Notes: generated from the letters alone by a model not told the origin. Positions 1-9,448 are shown, numbered from the stretch's first letter. The stretch: 64,000 bases of DNA from Tritrichomonas musculus (GCA_039105265.1 JAPFFF010000007.1:434001-498000), one strand, 5' to 3'. Program-made: numbers and translations.

Positions 1-59
1 CTCTGAAAATGAATGCTAGAAGACAGGTCAACCTTCGTATTGAAAATCGGACCCGAAAC

Positions 60-3000
60 TCAAGGCCAAAATATCTTCCGGAAGAATTCGTCATCACTTA
101 AGTAGTTAAGAGTACGTGCAAATTTAGGTAAGTTGGTTTGTTGAAATGTCTTTGACTTCCTGAATGCATTCGAACCATCCAACAAATCAAATGTCATGCT
201 TTCTCCTTTGTACATCCTTTCAAAAAGTTCTTCAACTGAGATACCCATCCTTTTGCACTTGTTGAGAATAACTTGTTTTGGAATTCCTTTAAGTCTAATA
301 TGGTATCCTTCATTTCCTTGTTCATCAACCAAGATATCGAGGTAGCTCTTTTTACCAAGTGCAATGAGTTTTCTTGAGTGTATTTCCCCTTGACTACCTT
401 CGAACTCATCGAAGTCATTATGGAACTGACACATATTTTTACCAATAAGAGGTTGATGATACTTGAACTGGAATAAGTCAGCTATCTTTGGCACGTCATT
501 TTCCATAACGTGACAAGAATCTGTGTCTTGGTAGTAGATAGGTATACCTGCTTGCTCAGCTGTAGCCATAACCCTGTTCATTAAGTGCTTACTCCAAGAG
601 AGAACGCTTGCACCAAATTGAGGTAGGTTGAAATGGTCATTAATTGGTTTCAACTTCTTGACATAGCACTTATCAATATTAACATCTTCAACAACCTCCT
701 TGACAAAGTTGTAGTTCCGCCAGAGATACTTGTATAGTTGGCTTTTTGGTACTGTCTTTGTTTCAGTCTTAGTTGCTTTTAATATTGACTTGCCATATAT
801 GGAGTTGAGGAGGAGCTTTATTGTTTGTTCAAGAGGGTTCTTTTGCTTTTTATAACTTGCCCTGAGATTAAAGAGCTTCTCAATGAACTCATTTATTTTC
901 TTGTTAAATCCTTCATCAAAGTAATAGCCACGTATTAACTCATATTCAACATCATAAAATTCGAACAAGTCCATAAGACCTACTTTATCGATATAATAAT
1001 GGTCAACAAGGAAATTGCCGAATATTTTACTACCTGCTTCATTCCTTGTAAATACTTGTCCAAATTTATATGGCTCTTTTGATTTACATTCGAGTTTCTT
1101 GATGTTGACTTCGATAAAGAATGTATCATATTGCATAAGTTGTTCATGGGTAGTACCTTGTGGTATTACTTTAGGTCTTCCTTTTGGTATACCATCCATG
1201 ACATACATTGCAGATGGATATAAGCTAACTGCATCAAAGTCTTGTATCCTTCCTTCGATGTATTGCTTTTCATTACCTGCTGTCATTGTTCGTCCACCTG
1301 AAACACATCGTTGAATGAAGTCTTGACACTTACCTGATAATTCATAACATCCATCAAAACAACCATATTTTTTTGCAAAGCAATATCCAATAGCACTGAT
1401 AGATATAAAATCATGAACACCATACATATCTGTCTTTGTTTCTTTAAAGACTTCTCCGAGGTCTCTATTAAATTTTTCCATTCCCTTCATCAAAACAATA
1501 CAATCCTTGAAACAATAGAAGATGGCATATTTAATGATGTCGATTTTGCCATCATTATAACAATTTGCTATTTTTGCATTTTCGATAATCTGCTTGCAGT
1601 TTGCATCAAGTTGTTCTTTCGATAACTTGTCTTGGTTTTCATCGATGTATTGCTGTTGGAACTCAGTAGCATCAACAATTCTTCTTTGTATGTTCTCTTG
1701 TGTATATAGCTTATATGCCATGACTTCCTTGTGAACATTGAGGTTGAACATTGTAGCAAATTTACTTAATGCTTGTGGTATTATACTGTATGAGTTCCTG
1801 AATGTTAATCTTTTTTTGACTTTCCTTGTACCTTCTTCGAATAATGTCATGATGATTTGAAGTACAGTACCACTTCGTTCTGTTATCTGTGTATCCCATC
1901 CAGGTGTGTTAATGAAAAAGCATGCATCATACTTGAGGTTGTGAAAATATGTTAATGAACCACTCCATAAATAATTCAAGAGCTTCTGTCCACAATCTTC
2001 ACCTTGAATAGATATTTTATGTATGTTGGCACCATCTCGAAAGATAGTACAATTGAGATATGGTATATGTGGACTGACTGTAGAGTTTGTTTCGAAGTCG
2101 CTATAATAAATCCTTGACCATGTATTTTGTTTCTTCTTGTTATTATCAATGAGTCTTGTACATTGTTCTGCATTATATTCGAGACTTACATAGTCATTAA
2201 CATGTTCATATTCAGTTGTGTTGATTATATCCATTTCACATGCTTTTATTTCTTCGAATAGATGTAGTTCAAACATCTTTTGGAAAAAGGTTATTGGTTT
2301 GATTCCTTCATGATTATAGTCTTTGACAGTCTTTCCATTATCATGCAATCTTTGTATCTTACATCTTTTTTCAAAAGGCATATGTGCAAATGTTTTATCA
2401 AGTTCTTCATAGTGTTGAAGGTAGAATAATGTACAAGGTATTTTCCTGTTGAGCATATAATGGTCTTTGAACAATATCAGTTTAACTTCTCTTTTAAAAT
2501 CAACAGACCATTTTTTCTTTCTGGTGTTGATTCTTGTTTCATACTTGTATTTATCAGGTTGTTCAACAACTCTAATGATGCTAAAATTGCACTTGAACTT
2601 TTGAGCAACATCAATTATCTTGTTATTAGGTATGGTTCTTGTTTGAACAAAAAATCGTAGGTCATCTATTTCATCATCAGTGAACACACCTGATTGTATA
2701 CAAGCATATACAAAACAATTATCTCTGTAGTTCTCTTTCCTTACTTCATGAAAGATTTGATATGCTGATAGGTCTATTGGAGAACGATTGATGTATGGAA
2801 AAAAACTTCCTTCTGGTGTATTTCGATAGTCTTCATCAATTTCGACTTCATCATCATAGATTTCATGAGTATCCATATCTTGCATCTTGGTTCGAAAATG
2901 AACACCATCATTTGTTTTATTCATGTCAATAAATTGTACCTCATATCGAACAGGAATGAACATGTTTGAGATGTATGGATTTGTATCTGATTGGTCTTCA

Positions 3001-3371
3001 CTTAAATCAAGTTCTCCTGTTATATGTCCGAGTGTACTTTCGATGTTGTGCTTATCACTGAGTGTGAAGTACTTGTGAGTTCCATCAAGTGCTATTGCTT
3101 TTACAATAGGTCTTCCAGCATGTTTCATTTTATAAATCTGTCTAAGTGTTTCAGTAAACGCATACCTCTTATCTTCATCTTGGTTGATGTCTGTTGCAAA
3201 ACCAATACCTTGTCCTGCTGGAATCATGAGCTTCCTCATTTCTTCTTTAAACTTGTCGTTCTTTTTATATTGTTTAGCACGTCGATTATATTCACGACGA
3301 AACTGTGATTTGGTATCAGCATAGACATCTCCAATAGCATCTAAAAAATCATCTTCAATGTCCTTGTTCAT
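60..3371 (-). CDS. Protein-primed family B DNA polymerase (Polinton PolB)
   Basis: This is the replicative polymerase of the element, expected to copy it by protein priming from the ends. Using the second ATG (3371) the protein has about 1,103 residues. The 3'-5' exonuclease motifs are visible: YSDFETN near 425 and TYFHNLKYD near 475. Polymerase motif A is DFDAVSLYPSAM near 712, motif B is LLLNSIYGKS near 854 and motif C is YQDTDSCH near 947. The N-terminal 400 residues contain an NCFVYAC segment and, about 85 residues later, a DHYML segment. This Cys/His spacing recalls OTU-like cysteine proteases, but that is a guess. I chose the internal start because the first 14 residues are hydrophobic and non-conserved in look, and a TCACT initiator-like box sits about 20 bases before 3371. 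The gene ends only 59 bases from the window edge. Confidence 0.95.
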   Translation of the reverse strand: MNKDIEDDFLDAIGDVYADTKSQFRREYNRRAKQYKKNDKFKEEMRKLMIPAGQGIGFATDINQDEDKRYAFTETLRQIYKMKHAGRPIVKAIALDGTHKYFTLSDKHNIESTLGHITGELDLSEDQSDTNPYISNMFIPVRYEVQFIDMNKTNDGVHFRTKMQDMDTHEIYDDEVEIDEDYRNTPEGSFFPYINRSPIDLSAYQIFHEVRKENYRDNCFVYACIQSGVFTDDEIDDLRFFVQTRTIPNNKIIDVAQKFKCNFSIIRVVEQPDKYKYETRINTRKKKWSVDFKREVKLILFKDHYMLNRKIPCTLFYLQHYEELDKTFAHMPFEKRCKIQRLHDNGKTVKDYNHEGIKPITFFQKMFELHLFEEIKACEMDIINTTEYEHVNDYVSLEYNAEQCTRLIDNNKKKQNTWSRIYYSDFETNSTVSPHIPYLNCTIFRDGANIHKISIQGEDCGQKLLNYLWSGSLTYFHNLKYDACFFINTPGWDTQITERSGTVLQIIMTLFEEGTRKVKKRLTFRNSYSIIPQALSKFATMFNLNVHKEVMAYKLYTQENIQRRIVDATEFQQQYIDENQDKLSKEQLDANCKQIIENAKIANCYNDGKIDIIKYAIFYCFKDCIVLMKGMEKFNRDLGEVFKETKTDMYGVHDFISISAIGYCFAKKYGCFDGCYELSGKCQDFIQRCVSGGRTMTAGNEKQYIEGRIQDFDAVSLYPSAMYVMDGIPKGRPKVIPQGTTHEQLMQYDTFFIEVNIKKLECKSKEPYKFGQVFTRNEAGSKIFGNFLVDHYYIDKVGLMDLFEFYDVEYELIRGYYFDEGFNKKINEFIEKLFNLRASYKKQKNPLEQTIKLLLNSIYGKSILKATKTETKTVPKSQLYKYLWRNYNFVKEVVEDVNIDKCYVKKLKPINDHFNLPQFGASVLSWSKHLMNRVMATAEQAGIPIYYQDTDSCHVMENDVPKIADLFQFKYHQPLIGKNMCQFHNDFDEFEGSQGEIHSRKLIALGKKSYLDILVDEQGNEGYHIRLKGIPKQVILNKCKRMGISVEELFERMYKGESMTFDLLDGSNAFRKSKTFQQTNLPKFARTLNYLSDDEFFRKIFWP

Positions 3372-3388
3372 GTTTAACACAAAATAAA

Positions 3389-3393
3389 AGTGA
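3389..3393 (-). promoter_or_regulatory. Initiator-like box before PolB
   Basis: On the minus strand this reads TCACT, matching the trichomonad initiator consensus TCAY(T/A), and lies about 18 bases before the preferred PolB start at 3371. It supports the downstream ATG. A five-base match is weak alone in AT-rich DNA. Confidence 0.3.
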
Positions 3394-3438
3394 AACGATA
3401 AAAATAAAAACAAAAGAAAAAGTTAAAAAATTAATTGT

Positions 3439-4818
3439 TTATTGAGGATATCCATTATCATCATCATCTAGATGTGGAAAATTATATTGGAATTCATTTC
3501 CTTTCGACTTCATATCAGATTTTTGTTGATATTGGTTCTTTATCATACCTTCATTGAAGGTTTTGATGTTCTTCATCACTTGTTTCGGTGATTGCCTCCT
3601 GTCTTTTTTAACGAAGTCGCATGAATTGTCCAACTTCTCTTTCTCTTCTGGTGATAAGTATGGTCGAAGATGATAAATGCAATTGGACAACTTCCATCCA
3701 TATGTCTTGAACAATGATGTTTGTTCAGCTGTAGAAGTCTGGGGAATGGTGTCAAACATGTATCGAAGATGGTCTAGTTCGTTGTCCATCAATTGAGTTC
3801 TTACATACTTCTCTGCAAATGAATCAGTTGTTGGAGGACCAGCTTGTTGAGCATTTTTCAGATCCGCCACGTCCTTCTTGAGGTCGTGAATTTTGTTAAT
3901 GTACTTCGCCACCTTTTTTGGAGTAAGTTCCAATTTCATCAGCTCGAGTGCGTATTCGTCGCTACTATCAATGTCTTTCCTGAGTTCTTCAGCATTGTGA
4001 TTGATGTCTTCAATGTGAAATTCTACACCAGTCATTTTCTCCTCCAACTTCGTTAATCGGTCTTTCAAGTTTTCATTTTCTTCTATTAATTGTTCCATTT
4101 CTTCTCGAAAGTCGAATGGACGAACATTATCCTCCTTATAATCACTATTGGATTTCATATCATGAACACTTTTCGGTGGCTTGTATGGTTCTTTGCGAGC
4201 TGGTGATGGTTCTTCAACAACATCTTCGATTTTTGTTTCTTCCTTCGGATTGGTACTTGTCTTCTGCGGTTCTGTAAATCCAGATGGTCTGGATATAGGA
4301 CCAAGTCTTGGAGGTGGTGGTGGTATTTTTGGTAATGTATTTGGTGTAGGAGGAAGGAGTGGATGATATCGAGGTGGTGGAAATACTTTACTCGAAAATG
4401 GCACGTACTGCTGCTTCTTCCTTCTTGCATCGTCTTCTTGCTTCAATCTTGCTAATGCTTCTTCTTCTTCTTGTTGCTGCTTCTTCCTTCTTGTTGCTGC
4501 TTCTTCTTCTTCTTGTTGCTGCTTCTTCCTTCTTGCTTCTTCTTCTTGTTGCTGCTTCTTCCTTTCTTCTTCTTCTTGTTGCTGCTTCTTCTTCCTTCTT
4601 GCTTCATCTTCTTCTTGCTGCTTCTTTAATCTAGCTGCTTCTTCTTGCTGCTTCATGATGTACTGCTTCATTGATTCGAGTTGTTCTGGGGTCATGTTCT
4701 TGAACCAATCGTCTGCGGGTGGAGCTGATGGCGGATCTGATGGTGGAGCTTGTTGACCCAATTGCTCGATCGAGTCAAATAGACTAACATCGCTATCTGA
4801 GCTATACTGGAAGGACAT
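3439..4818 (-). CDS. Polinton coiled-coil protein with Q/E/K-rich repeats
   Basis: The product is about 459 residues from the ATG at 4818. It has an acidic Ser/Asp-rich start, a Pro-rich patch, then a long low-complexity tract of Lys/Arg-Lys-Gln-Gln-Gln-Glu-Glu units (about residues 70-145). A Pro-rich linker follows, then a second predicted coiled coil around 245-325, with an alpha-helical C-terminal part. I do not recognise a catalytic domain. It sits between PolB and the leftmost repeat tract; a structural or scaffolding role in particle assembly or replication is only a guess. The tract is encoded by CTT/TTC-rich DNA (about 4,420-4,660) that may vary in length. The 4818 start is preferred over 4857 because a TCATT initiator-like box lies at 4831-4835, between the two ATGs. 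Confidence 0.75.
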   Translation of the reverse strand: MSFQYSSDSDVSLFDSIEQLGQQAPPSDPPSAPPADDWFKNMTPEQLESMKQYIMKQQEEAARLKKQQEEDEARRKKKQQQEEEERKKQQQEEEARRKKQQQEEEEAATRRKKQQQEEEEALARLKQEDDARRKKQQYVPFSSKVFPPPRYHPLLPPTPNTLPKIPPPPPRLGPISRPSGFTEPQKTSTNPKEETKIEDVVEEPSPARKEPYKPPKSVHDMKSNSDYKEDNVRPFDFREEMEQLIEENENLKDRLTKLEEKMTGVEFHIEDINHNAEELRKDIDSSDEYALELMKLELTPKKVAKYINKIHDLKKDVADLKNAQQAGPPTTDSFAEKYVRTQLMDNELDHLRYMFDTIPQTSTAEQTSLFKTYGWKLSNCIYHLRPYLSPEEKEKLDNSCDFVKKDRRQSPKQVMKNIKTFNEGMIKNQYQQKSDMKSKGNEFQYNFPHLDDDDNGYPQ

Positions 4819-4830
4819 TACAAGTATAAA

Positions 4831-4835
4831 AATGA
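4831..4835 (-). promoter_or_regulatory. Initiator-like box before the coiled-coil gene
   Basis: Minus-strand TCATT, 13 bases before the ATG at 4818. It falls inside the longer open frame, so if it is the transcription start the upstream ATG (4857) would not be in the mRNA. Confidence 0.35.
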
Positions 4836-4994
4836 TTAATTTTCTTGTTGATATCACTAAATTTTAAATTTCGTAGAAAAACTCGAAGGTGGATATTTTT
4901 CTTTGAAAAAGTTACATTAACTATAAAAATTCAAAAATTGAATTAAAAAAAAATAAAATATATTGAAATTTTAAAAAAAATATATTTATTAATA

Positions 4995-4999
4995 TCACT
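4995..4999 (+). promoter_or_regulatory. Initiator-like box before the 5.0-kb plus-strand gene
   Basis: TCACT on the plus strand, 13 bases before the ATG at 5012, in a very AT-rich spacer (4,858-5,011). It is divergent to the box at 4831, so the spacer of about 190 bases between the two ATGs probably serves both genes. Confidence 0.35.
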
Positions 5000-5011
5000 A
5001 TTATTTTATTA

Positions 5012-5437
5012 ATGATGAATGAAGAAGAAGATAAAATAGAAGATATTTTACAAAAACAAACACCTCCTAAAGGTTGTGATTCATTCGACTACAAAATAAA
5101 TATAAACATGTCGAAAAAAATATCTCAACTAAAAGTTGAAGATGATACATCAAATTTAAGAACGATGTGTGAAAATTATGCTCATGCTCTTGAAAATGAT
5201 GCACATCGACTTCGAGCAAAACAAAAAAAGAGGTACGATGAATGGTTTGACAACCTCGAGAAAGATTGTTATCCTGCAAGAGACATTGTTAACTTGTACA
5301 ACATGTTCTTTGGTCATGAACTACCTATTACTCGACTTGGTTTCGGGCATCTCGATGGAACAAAGAGACACTTTACACATAAGAAAGTGAAAAGAAACAA
5401 GAAGTTCATCACAATGTACTACAAGAAAAATGAATAA
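5012..5437 (+). CDS. Polinton small hypothetical protein
   Basis: The product has 141 residues, acidic at the N terminus (MMNEEEDKIEDIL) and basic at the C terminus (many Lys in the last 25 residues). A helical stretch with alternating charges lies around 30-85. No family is recognised. An alternative start is the second Met. It is divergent from the coiled-coil gene and ends immediately before the long tandem-repeat tract. A nucleic-acid-binding role would fit the basic tail but is not shown. Confidence 0.65.
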   Translation: MMNEEEDKIEDILQKQTPPKGCDSFDYKININMSKKISQLKVEDDTSNLRTMCENYAHALENDAHRLRAKQKKRYDEWFDNLEKDCYPARDIVNLYNMFFGHELPITRLGFGHLDGTKRHFTHKKVKRNKKFITMYYKKNE

Positions 5438-5450
5438 CTAAAAATTTTTT

Positions 5451-5848
5451 AACTACTTGTTTTTTTCGAGGTACTTGTTTTTTTCGAGGTACTTGTTTTT
5501 TTTCGAGGTACTTGTTTTTTTTTTTTAGCTACTTGTTTTTTTCGAGGTACTTGTTTTTTTCGAGGTACTTGTTTTTTTTCGAGGTACTTGTTTTTTTTTC
5601 GAGGTACTTAGTACTTTTTTTTTTAGCTACTTGTTTTTTTTAGCTACTTGTTTTTTTCGAGGTACTTGTTTTTTTTCGAGGTACTTGTTTTTTTTCGAGG
5701 TACTTGTTTTTTTTTCGAGGTACTTGTTTTTTTTCGAGGTACTTGTTTTTTTTCGAGGTACTTGTTTTTTTTTTTTTTTTTTTAGCTACTTGTTTTTTTT
5801 AGCTACTTGTTTTTTTCGAGGTACTTGTTTTTTTCGAGGTACTTGTTT
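5451..5848. repeat. Tandem repeat, CGAGGTACTTG plus T-runs
   Basis: About twenty units of 15-20 bases alternate between two cores, cgaggtacttg and agctacttg, each followed by a run of 6-20 T. The unit length drifts mainly through the T-run. Frames through it are repetitive artefacts (Phe/Leu-rich), so I treat it as non-coding. It lies between a plus-strand gene ending at 5437 and a second array with a different unit. Confidence 0.9.
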
Positions 5849-5850
5849 TT

Positions 5851-6045
5851 CCTCATAAGCTACCTTTTTCCTCATAAGCTACCTTTTTCCTCATAAGCTA
5901 CCTTTTTCCTCATAAGCTACCTTTTTCCTCATAAGCTACCTTTTTCCTCATAAGCTACCTTTTTCCTCATAAGCTACCTTTTTCCTCATAAGCTACCTTT
6001 TTCCTCATAAGCTACCTTTTTCCTCATAAGCTACCTTTTTCCTCA
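5851..6045. repeat. 19-bp perfect tandem repeat
   Basis: The unit cctcataagctaccttttt is repeated ten times without change from 5851 to 6040 and then continues as a diverged unit (cctcatgtga). Perfect identity suggests recent expansion. The last full unit and the diverged unit overlap the 3' end of the minus-strand gene at 6024-6290, so array growth could alter that protein's tail. Confidence 0.95.
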
Positions 6046-6290
6046 TGTGATACCTCTTTATTTTCATATTCTTTTATTTTTTCCTTCATACTTTGTACTT
6101 CTTTTTTCTTTCTTTCACGATATGCCTTTTGTTGTTTCTTACGTGCTTCATTTCTTTCTTCAACTGTTGCATATTTTGGTTTCCTTCCTCTTTTTTCGAC
6201 ACTCTGAAGATTCTCTTTGCTTTTCGACTTCTTGAGTTTTTTGATAATGGCTGTTTCTTTGAACTCACCTAAATCTAAATTTTGGCTCAT
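6024..6290 (-). CDS. Basic, AT-hook/bZIP-like Polinton protein
   Basis: The product has 88 residues. It holds an AT-hook-like core (KRGRKPKY, about residues 33-40), then a strongly basic helix (EERNEARKKQQKAYRERKKK, about 44-63), then a short Glu/Lys helix that could pair as a coiled coil. This layout resembles small basic-zipper proteins and suggests DNA binding, perhaps as a transcription regulator or DNA-packaging protein. The C-terminal residues are encoded by the edge of the 19-bp repeat array. It is divergent from the gene starting at 6348, with 57 bases between the ATGs. Confidence 0.65.
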   Translation of the reverse strand: MSQNLDLGEFKETAIIKKLKKSKSKENLQSVEKRGRKPKYATVEERNEARKKQQKAYRERKKKEVQSMKEKIKEYENKEVSHEEKGSL

Positions 6291-6330
6291 GATTTCATTG
6301 GAGATAAAAAATTGAATTATTTTTTCAAAA

Positions 6331-6340
6331 TCACTTCATT
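6331..6340 (+). promoter_or_regulatory. Double initiator-like box before the 6.35-kb gene
   Basis: TCACT and TCATT stand side by side, ending 7 bases before the ATG at 6348. They lie downstream of the longer open-frame start at 6282, supporting the shorter protein. Confidence 0.4.
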
Positions 6341-6347
6341 TTTTAAA

Positions 6348-6710
6348 ATGTCGTCTACCGCAAAAGACTTCAAAGAATACCAAAAACAGCAAAAGAATGA
6401 TATAAAAAGTGCTAATGCTGAAATCACCAATGCTGTTAAAGAGGTTGTATTCCTGTTCAACCAAAAAATAACAAACTCTACACCATCTAGTGTCTGCATC
6501 AACTATGACCCTTTGATACAAACCAACTTGAACAAGATTGCTGGTGCACTTACTCAAATGAATCTCACTACCTGTGAGGTTTATATCAAAAAGAATCCAC
6601 AATCTCCAAAACCAAAACCTCTTGGCTTTCAAGTGCCAATAGTGTCTGACTCGCAAGAGACACAAGAAGATGATGAACAAGAAGCTTCATCACCAAAAGA
6701 TAAGGAGTAA
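6348..6710 (+). CDS. Polinton small hypothetical protein
   Basis: The product has 120 residues from the ATG at 6348 (MSSTAKDF). The first part is helical and charged; the middle (CINYDPLIQTNLNKIAGAL) looks like a folded helical segment; the C-terminal 35 residues are Pro-, Lys- and acid-rich and probably disordered. No family is recognised. The upstream in-frame ATG at 6282 would start inside the divergent gene's coding region and before the initiator-like boxes, so it is less likely. Confidence 0.6.
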   Translation: MSSTAKDFKEYQKQQKNDIKSANAEITNAVKEVVFLFNQKITNSTPSSVCINYDPLIQTNLNKIAGALTQMNLTTCEVYIKKNPQSPKPKPLGFQVPIVSDSQETQEDDEQEASSPKDKE

Positions 6711-6737
6711 GAGTAAAAAATAACTACTTCTAATTTT

Positions 6738-7262
6738 TTATACTATACAATATTTTAAACATACATGATAATTATTAACAAGTTCATTATATTCTTTATT
6801 ATATACTTGTTTCAAATCAATAACTACTTCTCCATTATCTTTAATGATTTTTATAGCATCAATTTTTTGTATTGGACTACTCTTTGCTGCACAACATCCA
6901 ACATCTTCATTAAGTTGTACTTCAACTTCATTTACATGTAGTATTGCTTTGATGATGTTGCAAAGAGATTCAATAGGTACTATGATACTTTTCTTTGATA
7001 TAATATTAGCTAGTAGTGCTTTGTCTTGATTAAGTAGTATTTGTGCATATGCTTCAAGTATAACATTCCTTACATCTGGTTCAACTTCAACTGGTTCAGT
7101 TTGCACTCCAATGTCTCTTGTAATAACAATGTCTTCCTTGCCATCATCTCTCTTATTAATAATAATGTTGTTGTTAATGTTTGATGTAGATGATGCAGCT
7201 GCTGATGGTTCTAAAGATACATTTGCTTGAACTCCATTGGTTGTACTTCTCTTCTTAATCAT
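6738..7262 (-). CDS. Polinton hypothetical protein with VQTE motif
   Basis: The product has 174 residues: a basic start, a Ser/Asn-rich linker (about 10-40), then the short motif DIGVQTEPVEVE (about 51-62), then a helical domain ending in a Tyr/Cys-rich tail. No enzyme family is recognised. The motif resembles TQT-type ligands of dynein light chain LC8 and is shared in form with other proteins of this element. It is followed closely by the gene ending at 7282, in the same direction. Confidence 0.6.
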   Translation of the reverse strand: MIKKRSTTNGVQANVSLEPSAAASSTSNINNNIIINKRDDGKEDIVITRDIGVQTEPVEVEPDVRNVILEAYAQILLNQDKALLANIISKKSIIVPIESLCNIIKAILHVNEVEVQLNEDVGCCAAKSSPIQKIDAIKIIKDNGEVVIDLKQVYNKEYNELVNNYHVCLKYCIV

Positions 7263-7281
7263 TTAAGTTTGAAAAAAACTT

Positions 7282-7716
7282 TTAATAGATATTGTTTTGA
7301 GTAATAACATGTTGTGTAGGTCCATATCTAATATCTTGTTTATTATATTCTCTTGCTCTACCTTGCATAGCAGGTGGTTCAGGCTTTTTAAGATATTTTG
7401 GTAGTAGAGGTACTGGTTTATCATGTTGACCAATATGTCTATAAAATCCACCATCAGTTATGCTAACAGGAGGTTCATGTAGAGGTTTCGTTATATGTTC
7501 TCGAGTATCTGGAAATCTAACAGGGTCCTCATGTTCAATAATCTGGGTAGGTGGTCGATTAATAAAAGGATTGAATGTGACTGAATATGTATTAGTATTA
7601 CTGAATACACCAAAATGTTGGAATTCTAGGTCTTTATTTTTCATGGTAGCTTCATTAAACATCATACCTTCTCTTCCAACAATCTCAGCATGTGGGCTTC
7701 TATAATCATTCGACAT
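7282..7716 (-). CDS. Polinton hypothetical protein next to the major capsid gene
   Basis: The product has 144 residues, is Pro- and His-rich, and has no predicted coiled coil or membrane segment. It contains an FNPFINRPPTQIIEHEDP stretch and ends in a Tyr/Gln-rich tail. It lies 31 bases downstream of the capsid gene on the same strand, which suggests a virion-associated role, but no homology is recognised. Confidence 0.6.
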   Translation of the reverse strand: MSNDYRSPHAEIVGREGMMFNEATMKNKDLEFQHFGVFSNTNTYSVTFNPFINRPPTQIIEHEDPVRFPDTREHITKPLHEPPVSITDGGFYRHIGQHDKPVPLLPKYLKKPEPPAMQGRAREYNKQDIRYGPTQHVITQNNIY

Positions 7717-7747
7717 TTACAAAAAAATAAAATATCCTTCTTTATGT

Positions 7748-9430
7748 TTATTCAGGGGTTGTTAAATCATAAGGACCAATACGTACTGATGGTGGCATAC
7801 CATTTGGTCTAATCAAAATACTAATTGATATATCTGTTAATAAGCATAATAATGGAGGCGTATCAACTTCCTTTCTAAATGGATTATCTGCCTTTTGACT
7901 ACATATCAGTTCGAAGTTAATAGGTGCAAGACTTGAAAGACCTTGTTGATATGTTCCATCCGTTTCAGTTGGAAGACCTATGAAGAATGAGGACCTATCA
8001 TTTGGATAATAACCTGTTGTATTTTCATTATATTGATACTCATTAGCTAGACTTGCTATAACCTCTTTGTTAAATCCATTTTGCTCTCCATTCATGTTCA
8101 TTGCATTCTGGCAATATTCGAGGAACTCTGGATACTTACCATTAGTACCAAATGCTTTAGCAGGAATATTGTTGTAATTACCACAATTCATATGAAATGC
8201 TTCAAACATAGGATTCTTGAAGTATGTCTTATGCGTATGCTTGAGTGGGAATAAGCAAAACATACTATCTACAAAATTAGGTGTAATAGTAATAGTTGCT
8301 TTATCTTGTTCATTATTAAGAGGTCTTGTACAAGTGTAAAATGACATAATCTGTGTTGGGAATGTAAGTGGATGTTGTGGGTTAGCATATCTTTGAACAA
8401 GTGCTGTATATACAGATTCATGAATACCAAAACAAGGTATAATACTCGCGCATTCTTCAATGGAATAATCAACAACACTCCAAGTTCTCCAATCACTGTA
8501 AATTGTTCGGTCAACTCTTGACTTAGTATTGTTAGCTCCTGCGACTTCATATGCTCCTCCATGATTTTCACCAACAGGTGGAAGATTGTTGGGGTCATTA
8601 ATCTTATCCATTGCTATTTTTTCGGTACTTGTCCACATCCATATTGGTTCTCCAATAGGTCGAAATTCATTGGTAATTTCATCAACATTGAAGTCTTTCA
8701 TTATATGTGGATTAGCAACCAAGCTCTTTTCAAAACCAACTGGACAATATACCATACCAGCTGTTGAAAAGTATAGACGTAATTCGATTTTACCTGCAAA
8801 TGCTGGCAAGTACTTGATATTAGATAATGGTAGGAATCGTCGTAAATCAATCTTTAATCTAATTGTTTCAGTGACAGAAGTCACATCTTTGTTAAGATTT
8901 GCAACAAAACCACATCTCCTTCCATGAGTATCATTCCAAATATCCTTATGTCTTGCTTTACTATATATATCAGCTCTTTTAGTAACTTCATTTGCACAAC
9001 ATGCAGTTAAAAAGGATTCTTCACATCCAAAGTTCTGGGTATAAAGCGTCATACCATTAGCTACAATTTCATACTTCTCAACAGCATCTCGAGCATCCTT
9101 AAAACCAAACCATACCTTACCAAAATTATAACCACTGACATTTTCTAAATCACTTAGAATTGGCTTGTCTATTTTTATCATCACTTTCATATCTGCTCGA
9201 ATAAAGCCATTATATATATCTGCTGTATTATGTGTATTGGGCGAGATAATACATGTTGTATATGAACCACTCTTAATTGGTGGTGATGGTGAATACGAAG
9301 TTTGTGGATTTAATGAGTATGCTTTATTTGTATCACTAAGTGCTATGCAATTATCGACAACATCAAAATAGGATGCAATTTGGGTACAAACCTCAGCTGA
9401 GGTTCTCATATATTGTTCCTTGTTGAGCAT
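7748..9430 (-). CDS. Major capsid protein (double jelly-roll type)
   Basis: The product has 560 residues, rich in beta-strand-like alternation, aromatic residues and Asn/Thr, with no membrane segment. Length, composition and its place beside the packaging ATPase, protease and putative minor capsid genes match Polinton major capsid proteins, which form the hexon-like shell by double jelly rolls. Features such as the SGYNFGKVWFGFKDA segment near 100 and the conserved-looking tail (DISISILIRPNGMPPS) fit this class by eye. The identification rests on context and recognition, not on a profile search. Confidence 0.75.
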   Translation of the reverse strand: MLNKEQYMRTSAEVCTQIASYFDVVDNCIALSDTNKAYSLNPQTSYSPSPPIKSGSYTTCIISPNTHNTADIYNGFIRADMKVMIKIDKPILSDLENVSGYNFGKVWFGFKDARDAVEKYEIVANGMTLYTQNFGCEESFLTACCANEVTKRADIYSKARHKDIWNDTHGRRCGFVANLNKDVTSVTETIRLKIDLRRFLPLSNIKYLPAFAGKIELRLYFSTAGMVYCPVGFEKSLVANPHIMKDFNVDEITNEFRPIGEPIWMWTSTEKIAMDKINDPNNLPPVGENHGGAYEVAGANNTKSRVDRTIYSDWRTWSVVDYSIEECASIIPCFGIHESVYTALVQRYANPQHPLTFPTQIMSFYTCTRPLNNEQDKATITITPNFVDSMFCLFPLKHTHKTYFKNPMFEAFHMNCGNYNNIPAKAFGTNGKYPEFLEYCQNAMNMNGEQNGFNKEVIASLANEYQYNENTTGYYPNDRSSFFIGLPTETDGTYQQGLSSLAPINFELICSQKADNPFRKEVDTPPLLCLLTDISISILIRPNGMPPSVRIGPYDLTTPE

Positions 9431-9448
9431 TTTTTAGATGAAAAAAAT

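Noticed and set aside
4359-4634. Leu/Ala/Ser-rich plus-strand frame that looks like a membrane protein
   Set aside because: It is the opposite strand of the Gln/Glu/Lys repeat of the coiled-coil gene.
5631-5858. Open frame rich in Phe and Cys across the T-rich repeat
   Set aside because: It is a by-product of the cgaggtacttg/T-run tandem repeat and its length follows repeat drift.
5451-6045. Possible CRISPR array
   Set aside because: The arrays have no unique spacers and the host is a eukaryote; they are plain tandem repeats.
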